DNA of 64,000 nucleotides from Lachnospiraceae bacterium (GCA_017936885.1 JAGBEO010000029.1:1-64000), one strand, 5' to 3'; positions 34,814 to 43,821 are shown, counted from the stretch's first letter. The notes: a model not told the origin generated them from the sequence alone. A program made the numbers and translations.

Positions 34814-35833
34814 TCATAACGTCTCATTTAGCCTTTTAAGCACATAATCTGCAAATTCCTTTGTGAGTTGGAACGGACTTCCATAACTGATGGCATTCAA
34901 ATTGTCCTTGCCTCGCATGGTCACATGATCTTCTTCATGCAGACGGTGTATTATAAAATCCTCCGGCAATTCTAATGTTTTTATTTCTTCCTGCCACCAT
35001 TTCTTACTAAAATCCGGTGTCAGACAACGAAGCATATATTTATATGGCCATTTATCCCATGTATCTTCTGTATATTCCTCAGGTATATCTTCGAGTACCA
35101 TATAAATTCCAACTACTAAGCCATGCTCTTTGGCATGAATCACCATAACATCACCTTTATGATATGTGGCTTTTTTGAATCCAAGCTTCACATCATCCAC
35201 AAATGGCTTCTTAGGATGAGGCTTTCCATCTCTCCCGATTGTCTTAAGAAAGTACCTTGTTTCCTTTGTCTTTTCAGACCGCACAAACTTTGCAGATTTA
35301 AATGACGGTTTTTCTTGCTTTGGATGCTTCTTCTTAAACTCCTGTGCCTTCCCATAAAGGTAAGACAGATATGCCGCTGAAAGTGTATGTGCAACATTGT
35401 TTCTCACATTCTTAAGCATTTCATTTTGGAGAATTTCATCCTCTATTAAAATGCCGTACTCAATATTCTTAGTAAGTCCCTTTGTTGTAAAATTCGCTGA
35501 GGCGGTGACAAATCCTGTTGCCTTTTCTCCTTTATAAAAGAGATAAACTTTCCCGTGTAACCCGTCGTCATAAAACATACTAAGAGAAATGCTTTCCTTC
35601 TCGCAGTACTTCTGGAGCCTTGATAAAGCCTCTATGATTTCTACGCCCATTTCAAAGCCATCAATGTTTGTGTACACATAAAGATTCTTTATGGTTGGCA
35701 TTTCCTCAATGATCTTCTCTATATCAGGAGCCAAGAAAGGTGATACCAGATAAAATGTATCTGACTTTTCAGCCAATGCTAAAAGTTCCTCTTTATGATT
35801 AAAGCCACCATTCCATGTAATTTCCACATTCAT
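34814..35833 (-). CDS. Phospholipase-D-fold nuclease-like protein
   Basis: A 339-residue protein. One PLD-type motif is clear near residue 91: HGKVYLFYKGEKATGFVTASANFT, i.e. HxK followed by the Ser/Asn-rich strand, as in the restriction nucleases of the NgoFVII/Bfi type. Such proteins dimerise to build one active site. A carboxy domain of about 150 residues (GDVMVIHAKEHGLVVGIYMV) may recognise DNA. It lies behind the XRE regulator and nitroreductase genes and could be a restriction-like effector. Confidence 0.75.
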   Translation of the reverse strand: MNVEITWNGGFNHKEELLALAEKSDTFYLVSPFLAPDIEKIIEEMPTIKNLYVYTNIDGFEMGVEIIEALSRLQKYCEKESISLSMFYDDGLHGKVYLFYKGEKATGFVTASANFTTKGLTKNIEYGILIEDEILQNEMLKNVRNNVAHTLSAAYLSYLYGKAQEFKKKHPKQEKPSFKSAKFVRSEKTKETRYFLKTIGRDGKPHPKKPFVDDVKLGFKKATYHKGDVMVIHAKEHGLVVGIYMVLEDIPEEYTEDTWDKWPYKYMLRCLTPDFSKKWWQEEIKTLELPEDFIIHRLHEEDHVTMRGKDNLNAISYGSPFQLTKEFADYVLKRLNETL

Positions 35834-35845
35834 ACCATCACATCC

Positions 35846-36505
35846 TTAAATCGGAAAGCTTTTCTCTGCTCCTATTTCAAAATGACATCTTACAATTCCG
35901 AGATCTACCTGGCTAAATATGCCGCCCTTATCCACGAAATCCACACTTTCATCCTCATTTAGTCGGATTGTAAACTTCTGCTGGTTGATAGCGGTAGGTG
36001 CTAAAAGTGCCATATCAACACCCTTATTAAACCAATAGGGCCTATCACCCTTTGCTTCAATTACCTGCTCAGGACTCTTTGACTTATGGGGCTTACCCTT
36101 ATCTTTCCCATATCCTACGGCAATGCTGATTACAAGCTTTTCGCCAGCTCCAACCTCAGCACCAATATTTTTTTCATTAAAGGTTCCAGCCCAACAGGTA
36201 TTAAGCCCAAGTTCCTGTATGAAAAGCACAAGCTTTTCTCCATAGTAACCGACTCTCTGCTCCAAAGTTTCATCATCGATTCCTACACAGGCAATAACAC
36301 TCGGTGCAGATCCAAGCCCTGCAACTTTGTTAAAGAGCTTATTATAGGTCTTTCCGGCATCCTCCATAAATTGCAAATGAAGATTCCCTTCCTTGTTAAG
36401 CTCTTCAATCTTAGCTCTGATCTTTTCGACCTTATCAGCTTCAATCTTTTTTGCTTCATAATTTCTTACGGAATGTCTTTCTTTGATTGCATCTATCTCA
36501 CTCAT
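35846..36505 (-). CDS. Nitroreductase-family flavoprotein
   Basis: A 219-residue protein with the FMN-binding amino motif ERHSVRNYEAKKI, a central GLNTCWAGTFNE segment and LLAPTAINQQKFTIRL near the end, matching nitroreductase-family proteins of the TM1586-like branch. It probably reduces a small substrate with NAD(P)H. Its ATG overlaps the regulator's TAA (TAATG), so both are co-expressed. Confidence 0.85.
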   Translation of the reverse strand: MSEIDAIKERHSVRNYEAKKIEADKVEKIRAKIEELNKEGNLHLQFMEDAGKTYNKLFNKVAGLGSAPSVIACVGIDDETLEQRVGYYGEKLVLFIQELGLNTCWAGTFNEKNIGAEVGAGEKLVISIAVGYGKDKGKPHKSKSPEQVIEAKGDRPYWFNKGVDMALLAPTAINQQKFTIRLNEDESVDFVDKGGIFSQVDLGIVRCHFEIGAEKSFPI

Positions 36506-37212
36506 TAGTTCTCTCCTATGGCAAATGGACGTATATTGTCCTCATTTTTTATCGTAATATCCGTACTGATACTGGTCTTTATGCTGACTTCATCTATAAT
36601 TTCCTGCCCAAGTACCCTGACTACAGATATGTACAGGGAGATTAGCGGAAGCTCGATAGCTTTTAATGTTTCGAAGATACCTGCATCATCTGTTACAAAG
36701 CTTACCTTGCTGCCGGGTGTGAACTTCGGCTGGTTCATGATGATGCTCTGGATCTCATCCTTTGTGATATTCGCCTTTGTTACAGGCACAAAGAACCACT
36801 TATTTACTTCATTTCTTTCTATGATGATCTCAAAAGGCTCGTTATCCTTATATCCCTTGGACTCGATTTTCCAATCATAGCTGCTGTTTGCCATGCCAAG
36901 AAACACAGGATGGAAGAAATCCTTCCTGGCTGCACCAACAGGTCTATCATCCTTATACTTTTCAGCATCATAACCTGCGGCAGTAAGGAGCTCTTCATAG
37001 CTTACCGTCTTTGTAGCAACAGCAATCTTCTTAATGGTTCCGATAGTCGGAGCATCTGAAAGCTTCCCGTTAGCGTACTTATTAAGGTAGGCATATGAAA
37101 GCCCGGTATCCTGACAAAACTCAGCCTGGCTCCTATCGCCCCTTGCCTTTATGATTACTTCTTTAAAAACTTCTTTATCAAATGGAAAATCTGTCAGTTC
37201 TTTTCTACGCAT
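36505..37212 (-). CDS. XRE-family transcription regulator
   Basis: A 235-residue protein with an amino-terminal helix-turn-helix (RSQAEFCQDTGLSYAYLNKYANGK, residues 28-52) and a carboxy domain of unknown kind. The ATG at 37212 follows GAGGAATATTT. It is divergent from the recombinase operon, and the 317-base gap holds inverted TGTTCTATG/CATAGAACA sites and several TGTTTTAT-like half-sites in both promoters. It is the likely repressor or activator of the recombinase genes and of its own operon. Confidence 0.8.
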   Translation of the reverse strand: MRRKELTDFPFDKEVFKEVIIKARGDRSQAEFCQDTGLSYAYLNKYANGKLSDAPTIGTIKKIAVATKTVSYEELLTAAGYDAEKYKDDRPVGAARKDFFHPVFLGMANSSYDWKIESKGYKDNEPFEIIIERNEVNKWFFVPVTKANITKDEIQSIIMNQPKFTPGSKVSFVTDDAGIFETLKAIELPLISLYISVVRVLGQEIIDEVSIKTSISTDITIKNEDNIRPFAIGEN

Positions 37213-37253
37213 CAAATATTCCTCTTAAAAATAAGTACAATAGTACAGCGTTT

Positions 37254-37282
37254 ATTCTAACATAAAACACACTATTTTTCCA
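37254..37282 (-). promoter_or_regulatory. Promoter of the XRE regulator gene
   Basis: On the minus strand TGGAAA, 17 bases, TAGAAT. The spacer contains TGTGTTTTATGT, a half-site also seen at the divergent promoter, which suggests autoregulation. Confidence 0.45.
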
Positions 37283-37366
37283 GCTATTTATGTTCTATAA
37301 GCATCAGTTTACACATCTATTTAAGTTCTATTTAAGTTTTATTTTGTTATAAAACATATTTTTCTC

Positions 37367-37408
37367 TTGACATACTGTGTTCTATGTGTTTTATTATTGC
37401 ATAGAACA
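37367..37408 (+). promoter_or_regulatory. Recombinase operon promoter with operator
   Basis: TTGACA at 37367 and TTTATT at 37390 are spaced by 17 bases. TGTTCTATG (37378-37386) in the spacer and CATAGAACA (37400-37408) after the -10 box form a perfect inverted repeat; a bound regulator would block the promoter. Confidence 0.6.
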
Positions 37409-37476
37409 TATTTTATGTGTTTGAAGTTAAGTTTTATTATGGTTTTATACATTTTTACATAAAATTTGTATTCCCT

Positions 37477-37505
37477 GTTTCGGATTACGTGTTTTATGTC
37501 CCACA
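37477..37505 (+). promoter_or_regulatory. Backbone operon motif, copy F (rightward)
   Basis: GTTTCGGATTAC, eight bases, TGTCCCACA, then TACCTTATGAAAGGAGG. It is the only plus-strand copy and stands 27 bases before the first recombinase ATG. It lies about 75 bases behind the predicted promoter at 37367. Confidence 0.7.
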
Positions 37506-37532
37506 TACCTTATGAAAGGAGGAAGCGAGTCT

Positions 37533-38639
37533 ATGAAATATACTTCCGGCTCTGTCAAGAAAGGCAGACGAACATACTACTACATAAAAAATACCGAAAC
37601 AGGACAGATCGAGCCCCAGTGCACCAAATACCTAAAACACAAGGTCATGCAAAACAGAGCTGCAAACACTGTGATCAGGATTGCAGGGATCCTTCCCTTT
37701 TATATGGATTTCTTAGCAGATAGGGATTTAACGCTTTCTTCTGTAGCTGCCATGAAATTTGCAGATCAGTCGGAGCACTTTTATGAGTTCCTTATGTATA
37801 TAAAGTCCGGAGCCCACACCGGCTCCTACAAGGAAGTTAAGAATAATACCGCAAACTCATACCTGCAGGCAGTATTCGGGCTATATTCATTCCTTCACAG
37901 AAATGGAGAGCTCCCGTACCTATCCGTCCTTGATGACAGAAACTTCTCATACGTTACACCGGTCGGAACTGCGGTAAGCTCATCCTTTCTTACCTATGAC
38001 GGGTACTTAAAGAAAAACGAACATACCGCCCGGATTGCTACAAAGGAAGACATTCAGAAAATCCTCTCTGCCTGCACCTGCAACAGAGACAAGCTCCTGA
38101 TCATAATCATGGAAGAAACCGGGCTTCGAATCGGTGAGGCTCTTGGAATCAAATATACGGAAGACATTGATTTTGAAAGAAAAAGGATCTTTGTAAGATA
38201 CCGTGATGCAAACTCCAACAGAGCCTTTGCCAAGAATGCAGAAGAAAGATTCATGAAGATATCAGATGCCACGTTTTCCTTGATAAATGTCTATTTATCT
38301 GAGAATGCTGAGCTTTTTGAAAAGACGGACTATCTATTTATAGTCCTTCATGGAGCTACAAGGGGTAAGCCCCTTACTGCAAACACCTTTTATTCGACCT
38401 TGGAAAATATCGGAAAGAAATGCGGTGTTAAGGTCACAAACCACATGCTCCGCCACTACTTTGCCGATGAAAGACGCAAAGCCAACTGGCCAATCGTCGA
38501 AATCTCAAAGGCTTTAGGACACAAAAATATTGCTACGACTGAAAATTACCTGCATGTAACACCGCGTGAAATTGAGGATGCTCAGGACATCTACCTGAAA
38601 AATAACACATCAGGCGTTAATGTATCAGATTTCCTCTAA
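37533..38639 (+). CDS. tnpA: Tyrosine recombinase, TnpA-like (Tn554 type)
   Basis: A 368-residue site-specific recombinase, near the 361 residues of Tn554 TnpA. Catalytic residues are visible: Arg in TGLRIGEAL near 196, HMLRH near 303, LGHKN near 328 and the nucleophile Tyr in ENYLHV near 338. The start at 37533 has AAAGGAGG ten bases ahead. It is the first of three recombinase genes in one operon under motif copy F and an XRE-regulated promoter. Confidence 0.9.
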   Translation: MKYTSGSVKKGRRTYYYIKNTETGQIEPQCTKYLKHKVMQNRAANTVIRIAGILPFYMDFLADRDLTLSSVAAMKFADQSEHFYEFLMYIKSGAHTGSYKEVKNNTANSYLQAVFGLYSFLHRNGELPYLSVLDDRNFSYVTPVGTAVSSSFLTYDGYLKKNEHTARIATKEDIQKILSACTCNRDKLLIIIMEETGLRIGEALGIKYTEDIDFERKRIFVRYRDANSNRAFAKNAEERFMKISDATFSLINVYLSENAELFEKTDYLFIVLHGATRGKPLTANTFYSTLENIGKKCGVKVTNHMLRHYFADERRKANWPIVEISKALGHKNIATTENYLHVTPREIEDAQDIYLKNNTSGVNVSDFL

Positions 38640-38661
38640 GCCGATCTTAACCTTTTTATTT

Positions 38662-38706
38662 GCCTTGTAAAGCCTTACGCACGCAGTCTTTACTTCTTGA
38701 CAAGGC
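38662..38706 (+). promoter_or_regulatory. Inverted repeat between the first two recombinase genes
   Basis: GCCTTGT (38662) and ACAAGGC (38700) form a seven-base stem with a long loop in the 137-base gap. The gap has no other gene. The repeat may tune expression of the downstream genes. Confidence 0.3.
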
Positions 38707-38776
38707 TCCTAAAAAGGGGTTCTGGCACCTAAGAGGAAAATGGATAAAAATACGTATTTATGGGAAAGGAGGCAGT

Positions 38777-40666
38777 ATGGCTGCTTTAAGAGTCTTAAGA
38801 AGTGAAAATAGTCTATATGAAGAGCTCATACTCTCGCCTTCTATTCTTGGAAAGCGGGTTGATTTCCTATACGACTTTTTATCATCACGCGGAATATCTT
38901 CTCTATCAGAAGTAACTGTCGATACCCTAAAGGCTTTTATATCCCACTCGCGCCAGGAATTTGCTTTCTCCCCAAAACAGTTTTCAGCCTACAAGGGAGA
39001 CCTTGAAACTATCTGCTTTACTTACCTTAAAAGCGCAGGACATCCTTTTACTTCTCTTTCCTATGCTGAAAACGCTATCGGAAGAAAGGCACTTACTTTT
39101 CTTTATGCCCTTGGGATTACTTCTCTTTCTGAGATTACTGCTGATACAAGAAAAGCATATGAGGAATACCTTGAATTATCAGTTCCTTCAAAGGTAATCG
39201 AATATATCAAATACCTTGACCGAATGGTCTTATCTGAAATCGAAAAGATTACTTTTGTAAGAGTGCCCGCCTATGAAAACAGGCTGTTTTACCTTGTTTA
39301 CTATCCTGACATAAAGATTGCAAAGAGGTTCTACTACACAGCACGCAAGGAATTTTTATTCTTTGACTTTTCCCTGCCTGCACCCATCCTTATGAAAAAG
39401 CAGATCTTTCGGATTCTTTTATCAGATCTGTCTGAAATAGAAAACCGCAAGAATCACTACATGGTTCAGCACTTTATAACTCCGCTCTACTATCTGTATG
39501 ACTTTTGCGTAAAGAATCAGATCCCGGACTTAAAGCAGATAACTTTAGCAGAAGAGAATGCTTTCTATGAATACCTTGATACAAACATGGATGCTATCTC
39601 TAAAAATGCTCCGCAGGTTCTTTATCGGGCAAGGAGATTTCTGTTTTTATCAGACAAAAAGCCTGACTTTTCTGCGACCTGCTGGTTTTTAGAAAGATTC
39701 ACCTTATCTGACAGAAAGAATCCTACAAGAGGGATCGAGTGCTTTACTTTCGGGGATATATCAGAGGATAACCGCACCTATTTTCAGCACTACATGAAAT
39801 ACCTGCTTGTGTTATCCCCAAAATACTCCCTGCAATCCTTACACGAAAAGTACTACGGAGCAAAGGAGTTCATTAGATTTATAGAAAATCGGCATTCCAC
39901 GCTTTCAGAACTGTCCTATTCAGACATTGAAAGCTTTATTGAATACAAGGACCAAAAAGAAGTAAGACCGGAAACCTATAACAGGACGCTTACCATGCTC
40001 TCCTTTTTCCTTACAGCTTTATCTGTCAGAGAAAACCTGCTTGTGCCGTCCTTTCCTTTTGACTACTTCTACAAAAAGGCTGCTTATCTGCATCATGACA
40101 GGTCGGTTCCGGAAGATACCATAGACAAGATCTTTACAGTGCTCTCAGACTTCCCCGAAACCCTTGGACTTATGTATTTAACTCTTTATTCCACAGGGCT
40201 TCGCATCAATGAAGTCTGTTCACTACGAAAGGATGCACTCTTTTCTGACGGAAGCACCAACTGGCTTTCCATTTACCAGTACAAGTTACGCTCAGAAAAA
40301 CAGATCCCGATCCCTTCAGAAGTATCAAGGCTATTAAAAAAGCACATAGCTTCTGATGAAACCGGATCCATCTACATCTTCCCATCCTGCAAGGATAAGG
40401 ACAAGCCATACCAGGCAGCTACCTTTGTAAAGCAGATGCAAAAACAGCTCCTTCTATATGAGGAAACACGGGATATAAACTTTAAATCCCATGACTATCG
40501 ACACACCATCGCAACAGACCTTCATATGTCGGGAGCTGCCATCGGAACAACAAGAGCCTTCCTTGGTCATACAAGGGATGACATGACAAAGCAATATATT
40601 GACCACCTGCCAGGTCACATAGACCTTCTGCAGGACGAATATTTTAAGGAGAACAATCTTTCATGA
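38777..40666 (+). CDS. tnpB: Tyrosine recombinase, TnpB-like (Tn554 type)
   Basis: A 629-residue protein, almost exactly the length of Tn554 TnpB (630). The carboxy domain has Arg in STGLRINEV near 475, HDYRH near 571, FLGHT near 595 and Tyr in KQYIDH near 606. The long amino half binds DNA in this family. The ATG at 38777 follows AAAGGAGG; an earlier in-frame TTG lacks such a site. Its last four bases overlap the third recombinase (ATGA). Confidence 0.9.
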   Translation: MAALRVLRSENSLYEELILSPSILGKRVDFLYDFLSSRGISSLSEVTVDTLKAFISHSRQEFAFSPKQFSAYKGDLETICFTYLKSAGHPFTSLSYAENAIGRKALTFLYALGITSLSEITADTRKAYEEYLELSVPSKVIEYIKYLDRMVLSEIEKITFVRVPAYENRLFYLVYYPDIKIAKRFYYTARKEFLFFDFSLPAPILMKKQIFRILLSDLSEIENRKNHYMVQHFITPLYYLYDFCVKNQIPDLKQITLAEENAFYEYLDTNMDAISKNAPQVLYRARRFLFLSDKKPDFSATCWFLERFTLSDRKNPTRGIECFTFGDISEDNRTYFQHYMKYLLVLSPKYSLQSLHEKYYGAKEFIRFIENRHSTLSELSYSDIESFIEYKDQKEVRPETYNRTLTMLSFFLTALSVRENLLVPSFPFDYFYKKAAYLHHDRSVPEDTIDKIFTVLSDFPETLGLMYLTLYSTGLRINEVCSLRKDALFSDGSTNWLSIYQYKLRSEKQIPIPSEVSRLLKKHIASDETGSIYIFPSCKDKDKPYQAATFVKQMQKQLLLYEETRDINFKSHDYRHTIATDLHMSGAAIGTTRAFLGHTRDDMTKQYIDHLPGHIDLLQDEYFKENNLS

Positions 40667-42150
40667 AGCTATACTTTGGGGATCTTCCCTGCTATCAGAA
40701 CTTAACACTTGATGTAATGCTAAGACCAAGCTACGAACCCGACGCATCATTTGACTTATCCAGGATGCCAAATGAATCCCTAAGACAGGCCTTTGCTGCA
40801 TTCATCTTTGACAGGGCAAGCTCGCTTTCCTATTCATCCCTTCGAAGTGAAGCAACTCACTTCCATAATTTTGCCCGTTTTATAAGTGATGCCTACCCCA
40901 ACCTTCAAAGCATCACAGACATACCTTTTAATGACATGGAAAAGGAGCTGAAAAAATACCTGATAAAGCAGGGAAAGCCTCTTGTTACAAATAAGAAAAA
41001 GCGTGACCGAAAACTTCAAGGCTCGCAAAGGCACCCTGATCTTTTATACCTTCGCACAGTTTATGACTACTTTTTACCGGACGATCCAAAAGACTTTGAC
41101 AAGGATAGGGATATCTGGAGGTTAGAATCAATGCCCTTTATGCTTAGAGCTTCTCCAATCGGCTGTGACACAAGAGTTAATTTTACAAAGATAAGGCAGG
41201 ATGAGATTAAGCATGAAGTTAAGGAAGGGGCTCTCTACCACTTAAAGCGCCTTGCCGTAAGGACAGTGATACAGGAAGTTACAGCCATAAATAACCTATC
41301 GGAGTTTTTGGATAAAAACTACCCGGATATAAAATCGCTTAAGGACTTTAACAGGGCTCTTCTTGAAGAATACCTGTCCTACCTCTACCTCGAATGCAAC
41401 AGAAGAAAAGACTATCGAGGCGAGCTTAGTAACCTAAAGAGCCTCCTTAACATCATTGGAAAGCTCCTTGGATACGACAATCTTCGGGGAATCTTTTTAA
41501 AAAGTGACTTTCAAAAGCATAAGCGCACCATCTATAAAAGTTACTCGGATGAAGACATAAAGGCTCTTCACCTTGGATACAAGCTCCTTGATAAGCAGAC
41601 TGCAAGGCTTCTTTTGATACATGAACTTTTAGGGCTTCGCATCTCAGATACCATGACCATCAAGATAGAGGATGTCTTTCTTGGTGACGACCCCTATGTT
41701 AGGATCTCTCAGTCAAAGACCGGAAATGGCTACAACAAGAAATTAAATGCTGAACTAGCCGCCCTCTTTCGTGCCTGTATTGAAGAGACAACAGAAAAAT
41801 ATGGATCCTGCGAATACATCTTTGTATCAGATAAGGACCCTACAAAGCCCATGAAGTATACAACGCTTCGCTATAGACTCTCTTCCATGATAAACACGCT
41901 TGATCTTCGGGATTCAAACGGAAATCCCCTAACTCCAAGCACACACCTATTCAGGCACACCTATGGCAAAAAGCTCTGTGACCTCTTAAATGATGATGCC
42001 ACAATAGCAGCACTTCTTGGGCATAAGTCCATAAGCAGCGTGGCATATTACAGGCAGATGAGCCCGAAGGTACTTGCAGAAAGCACAAAACCGGTAATTG
42101 ATGCACGTAACGAAAAGATAAAGAAATTCAAGAAAGGATGGATGGAATAA
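40663..42150 (+). CDS. Third tyrosine recombinase of the trio
   Basis: A 495-residue recombinase with LLGLRISDT near 323, HLFRH near 428, LLGHK near 452 and Tyr in VAYYRQM near 461. Tn554 itself has two tyrosine recombinases and TnpC; a third full-length one in the same operon makes this a trio reminiscent of recombinase-in-trio elements. All three keep their catalytic residues. It is coupled to tnpB by overlap. Confidence 0.88.
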   Translation: MKLYFGDLPCYQNLTLDVMLRPSYEPDASFDLSRMPNESLRQAFAAFIFDRASSLSYSSLRSEATHFHNFARFISDAYPNLQSITDIPFNDMEKELKKYLIKQGKPLVTNKKKRDRKLQGSQRHPDLLYLRTVYDYFLPDDPKDFDKDRDIWRLESMPFMLRASPIGCDTRVNFTKIRQDEIKHEVKEGALYHLKRLAVRTVIQEVTAINNLSEFLDKNYPDIKSLKDFNRALLEEYLSYLYLECNRRKDYRGELSNLKSLLNIIGKLLGYDNLRGIFLKSDFQKHKRTIYKSYSDEDIKALHLGYKLLDKQTARLLLIHELLGLRISDTMTIKIEDVFLGDDPYVRISQSKTGNGYNKKLNAELAALFRACIEETTEKYGSCEYIFVSDKDPTKPMKYTTLRYRLSSMINTLDLRDSNGNPLTPSTHLFRHTYGKKLCDLLNDDATIAALLGHKSISSVAYYRQMSPKVLAESTKPVIDARNEKIKKFKKGWME

Positions 42151-42542
42151 TGAACAACTACGACAACATGCTTCTTTCCAACAGGAAAGTCAGCGAAGAA
42201 AAAAAGATCCTTGCGATTGATACAATCCGTCGCATGGTAAAAGCAAACGAACATATCTCTATCGTGGAACTAACTAAATTAACAGGGCTCTCCCGCTCAT
42301 TCTTTTATAAAAACGAGCAGGTAAACGCTGAGCTTATGAAAGCGCTAAAGTCCCAGGAGGGAAAGGTCCTTACTTCCCGTAGGGATAAGACCTTAAATGA
42401 AGCCCTTAAAGAAACCGTAAGGCTCCAAAAAGAAGAGATTGACCGCCTGCGCATGGAAAAAAGCCAGCTTACCTTTGCTCTTAAAAGGCTTCAGGACGAG
42501 AAACAAAACGATGTTGATTTTGCACTTATTGAAAAACTTTAA
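42150..42542 (+). CDS. tnpC: TnpC-like protein (DUF6262 type)
   Basis: A 130-residue protein with an amino helix-turn-helix-like segment (ISIVELTKLTGLSRSFFYKN) and a carboxy coiled coil (EEIDRLRMEKSQLTFALKRLQDE). This is the pattern of Tn554 TnpC (125 residues), which influences transposition efficiency and orientation. The ATG overlaps the stop of the third recombinase (TAATG). Confidence 0.8.
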   Translation: MNNYDNMLLSNRKVSEEKKILAIDTIRRMVKANEHISIVELTKLTGLSRSFFYKNEQVNAELMKALKSQEGKVLTSRRDKTLNEALKETVRLQKEEIDRLRMEKSQLTFALKRLQDEKQNDVDFALIEKL

Positions 42543-42564
42543 TTTACAAGGAGGATTTTAAACT

Positions 42565-43470
42565 ATGGCAGCATATGTAATCGGAGTAGATGTAGGATAC
42601 GGAAATACCAAGACATCACACAACTGTTTTTCTTCAGGAGTAAAGAAGCTCCCTGGGAAACCGCCCCTTGCTACAAGGGTAATCGAAACCACAGAAGGCT
42701 TTTATGCCATTGGGAACGGCAAAGTATCCGTCCAGAAATCAAAGACCGAGGATGAAAACATGAGAGTCCTTACAATGGCAGCTATCGCTGAGGAACTTAA
42801 AAAGACCGGCACCACTGTTGCAGACGTACATCTTGGTGTGGGCGTTCCCCTTACCCGTATGGGTGCAGAGAAAAAAGACTTTATGGAATACTACACCAAA
42901 AACCGCCGCCTTATTTTCAAATACGAAGATGTACAGTACTCTGTGACACTTCTTTCCGTTGATGTATTCCCTCAAGGATATGCCGGGATTGTTTCTTTCA
43001 TGAAAGACTTCCACAAATCAGCCCTTGTCATTGATATCGGCTCTTGGACAGTGGATATCCTTCCTTTAACAGAGTTTATCCCTGATCAGACAAGATGTAA
43101 GTCACTTCCACTTGGTACCATAACCTGCATGAATGATATCAACGAAGCACTTCGCCAGAACCTCGGGCAGGAAGCTGATGAAACCACAATCAAGGAAGTC
43201 ATGATCTACGGGACAAGCGATATCCCTAAAGACTACCTTGATATCATAAAGACAGGTCTTACATCCTATGCTACAAACCTCATGGATCAGATCAGAGCCT
43301 TAAACTTTAACTCTGACCTTACCCAGTTTATCTTTATCGGAGGCGGCGCAACCATCATGAAGCACTTCCTCTCCGAGGCAGATAAGAAAAATGCCCTCAT
43401 CCTTGATGATGTATCTATCAATGCCAAAGGATATGAGGAACTTATCCGTCATAAGATGGGAGGCAGGTAA
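42565..43470 (+). CDS. parM: ParM-like actin-family protein
   Basis: A 301-residue actin-like ATPase. The phosphate-1 motif DVGYGNTK is at residues 9-16, the second phosphate loop is VIDIGSWTVDI near 155, and FIFIGGGATIM near 255 is the adenosine motif. Such proteins form filaments that segregate low-copy plasmids. The gene next to it encodes a ParR-like protein, giving a type II partition pair. This suggests that the element has a stable circular or replicating stage. AAGGAGG precedes the ATG. Confidence 0.88.
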   Translation: MAAYVIGVDVGYGNTKTSHNCFSSGVKKLPGKPPLATRVIETTEGFYAIGNGKVSVQKSKTEDENMRVLTMAAIAEELKKTGTTVADVHLGVGVPLTRMGAEKKDFMEYYTKNRRLIFKYEDVQYSVTLLSVDVFPQGYAGIVSFMKDFHKSALVIDIGSWTVDILPLTEFIPDQTRCKSLPLGTITCMNDINEALRQNLGQEADETTIKEVMIYGTSDIPKDYLDIIKTGLTSYATNLMDQIRALNFNSDLTQFIFIGGGATIMKHFLSEADKKNALILDDVSINAKGYEELIRHKMGGR

Positions 43471-43778
43471 TGAACGTCAAAAGGAAGACCGTTCGTTTTC
43501 AAGACAATCTTTCAGATCTTGCTGCATACGATGCCATTACAGACTATAAGAAATACGGCTACCGCTCCGAAAGCCACATGGTAATTGAAGCGGTACGCCG
43601 CCTTATAAATGAAGACCATGCACAAAATGATGCTGAGAAGTTGGCTGACCTTATAGCAGAAAGACTTTCCGGAAAGCTTACGCTATCTTCCCAAAACGCA
43701 GATGCCTCTCCAAAAGAGGATACAAAAACAGAAGAGGCCGCCTTTGATGCGGCTCTCTCATTCCTTGATAGTTTCTGA
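43470..43778 (+). CDS. ParR-like ribbon-helix-helix protein
   Basis: A 102-residue protein with a ribbon-helix-helix (KRKTVRFQDNLSDLAAYDAI, SESHMVIEAVRRLI) and an acidic carboxy tail (EEAAFDAALSFLDSF) that could contact filament ends. It overlaps the ParM-like gene by one base. Adaptor role is inferred from order and fold. Confidence 0.75.
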   Translation: MNVKRKTVRFQDNLSDLAAYDAITDYKKYGYRSESHMVIEAVRRLINEDHAQNDAEKLADLIAERLSGKLTLSSQNADASPKEDTKTEEAAFDAALSFLDSF

Positions 43779-43816
43779 AAAAAGCATGAGCCAGGAGAAC
43801 AAGTCTCTTGGCTCAT
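43778..43816 (-). terminator. Bidirectional terminator between parR and the MerR gene
   Basis: ATGAGCCA and TGGCTCAT arms extended by GAGA/TCTC, followed on the minus strand by GCTTTTTTC. The plus-strand tail is weaker. Confidence 0.65.
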
Positions 43817-43821
43817 TTACA

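Noticed and set aside
38660-38776. Amino-terminal extension of TnpB from an upstream TTG
   Set aside because: No ribosome-binding site precedes the TTG, while AAAGGAGG precedes the ATG at 38777, giving the length of Tn554 TnpB.
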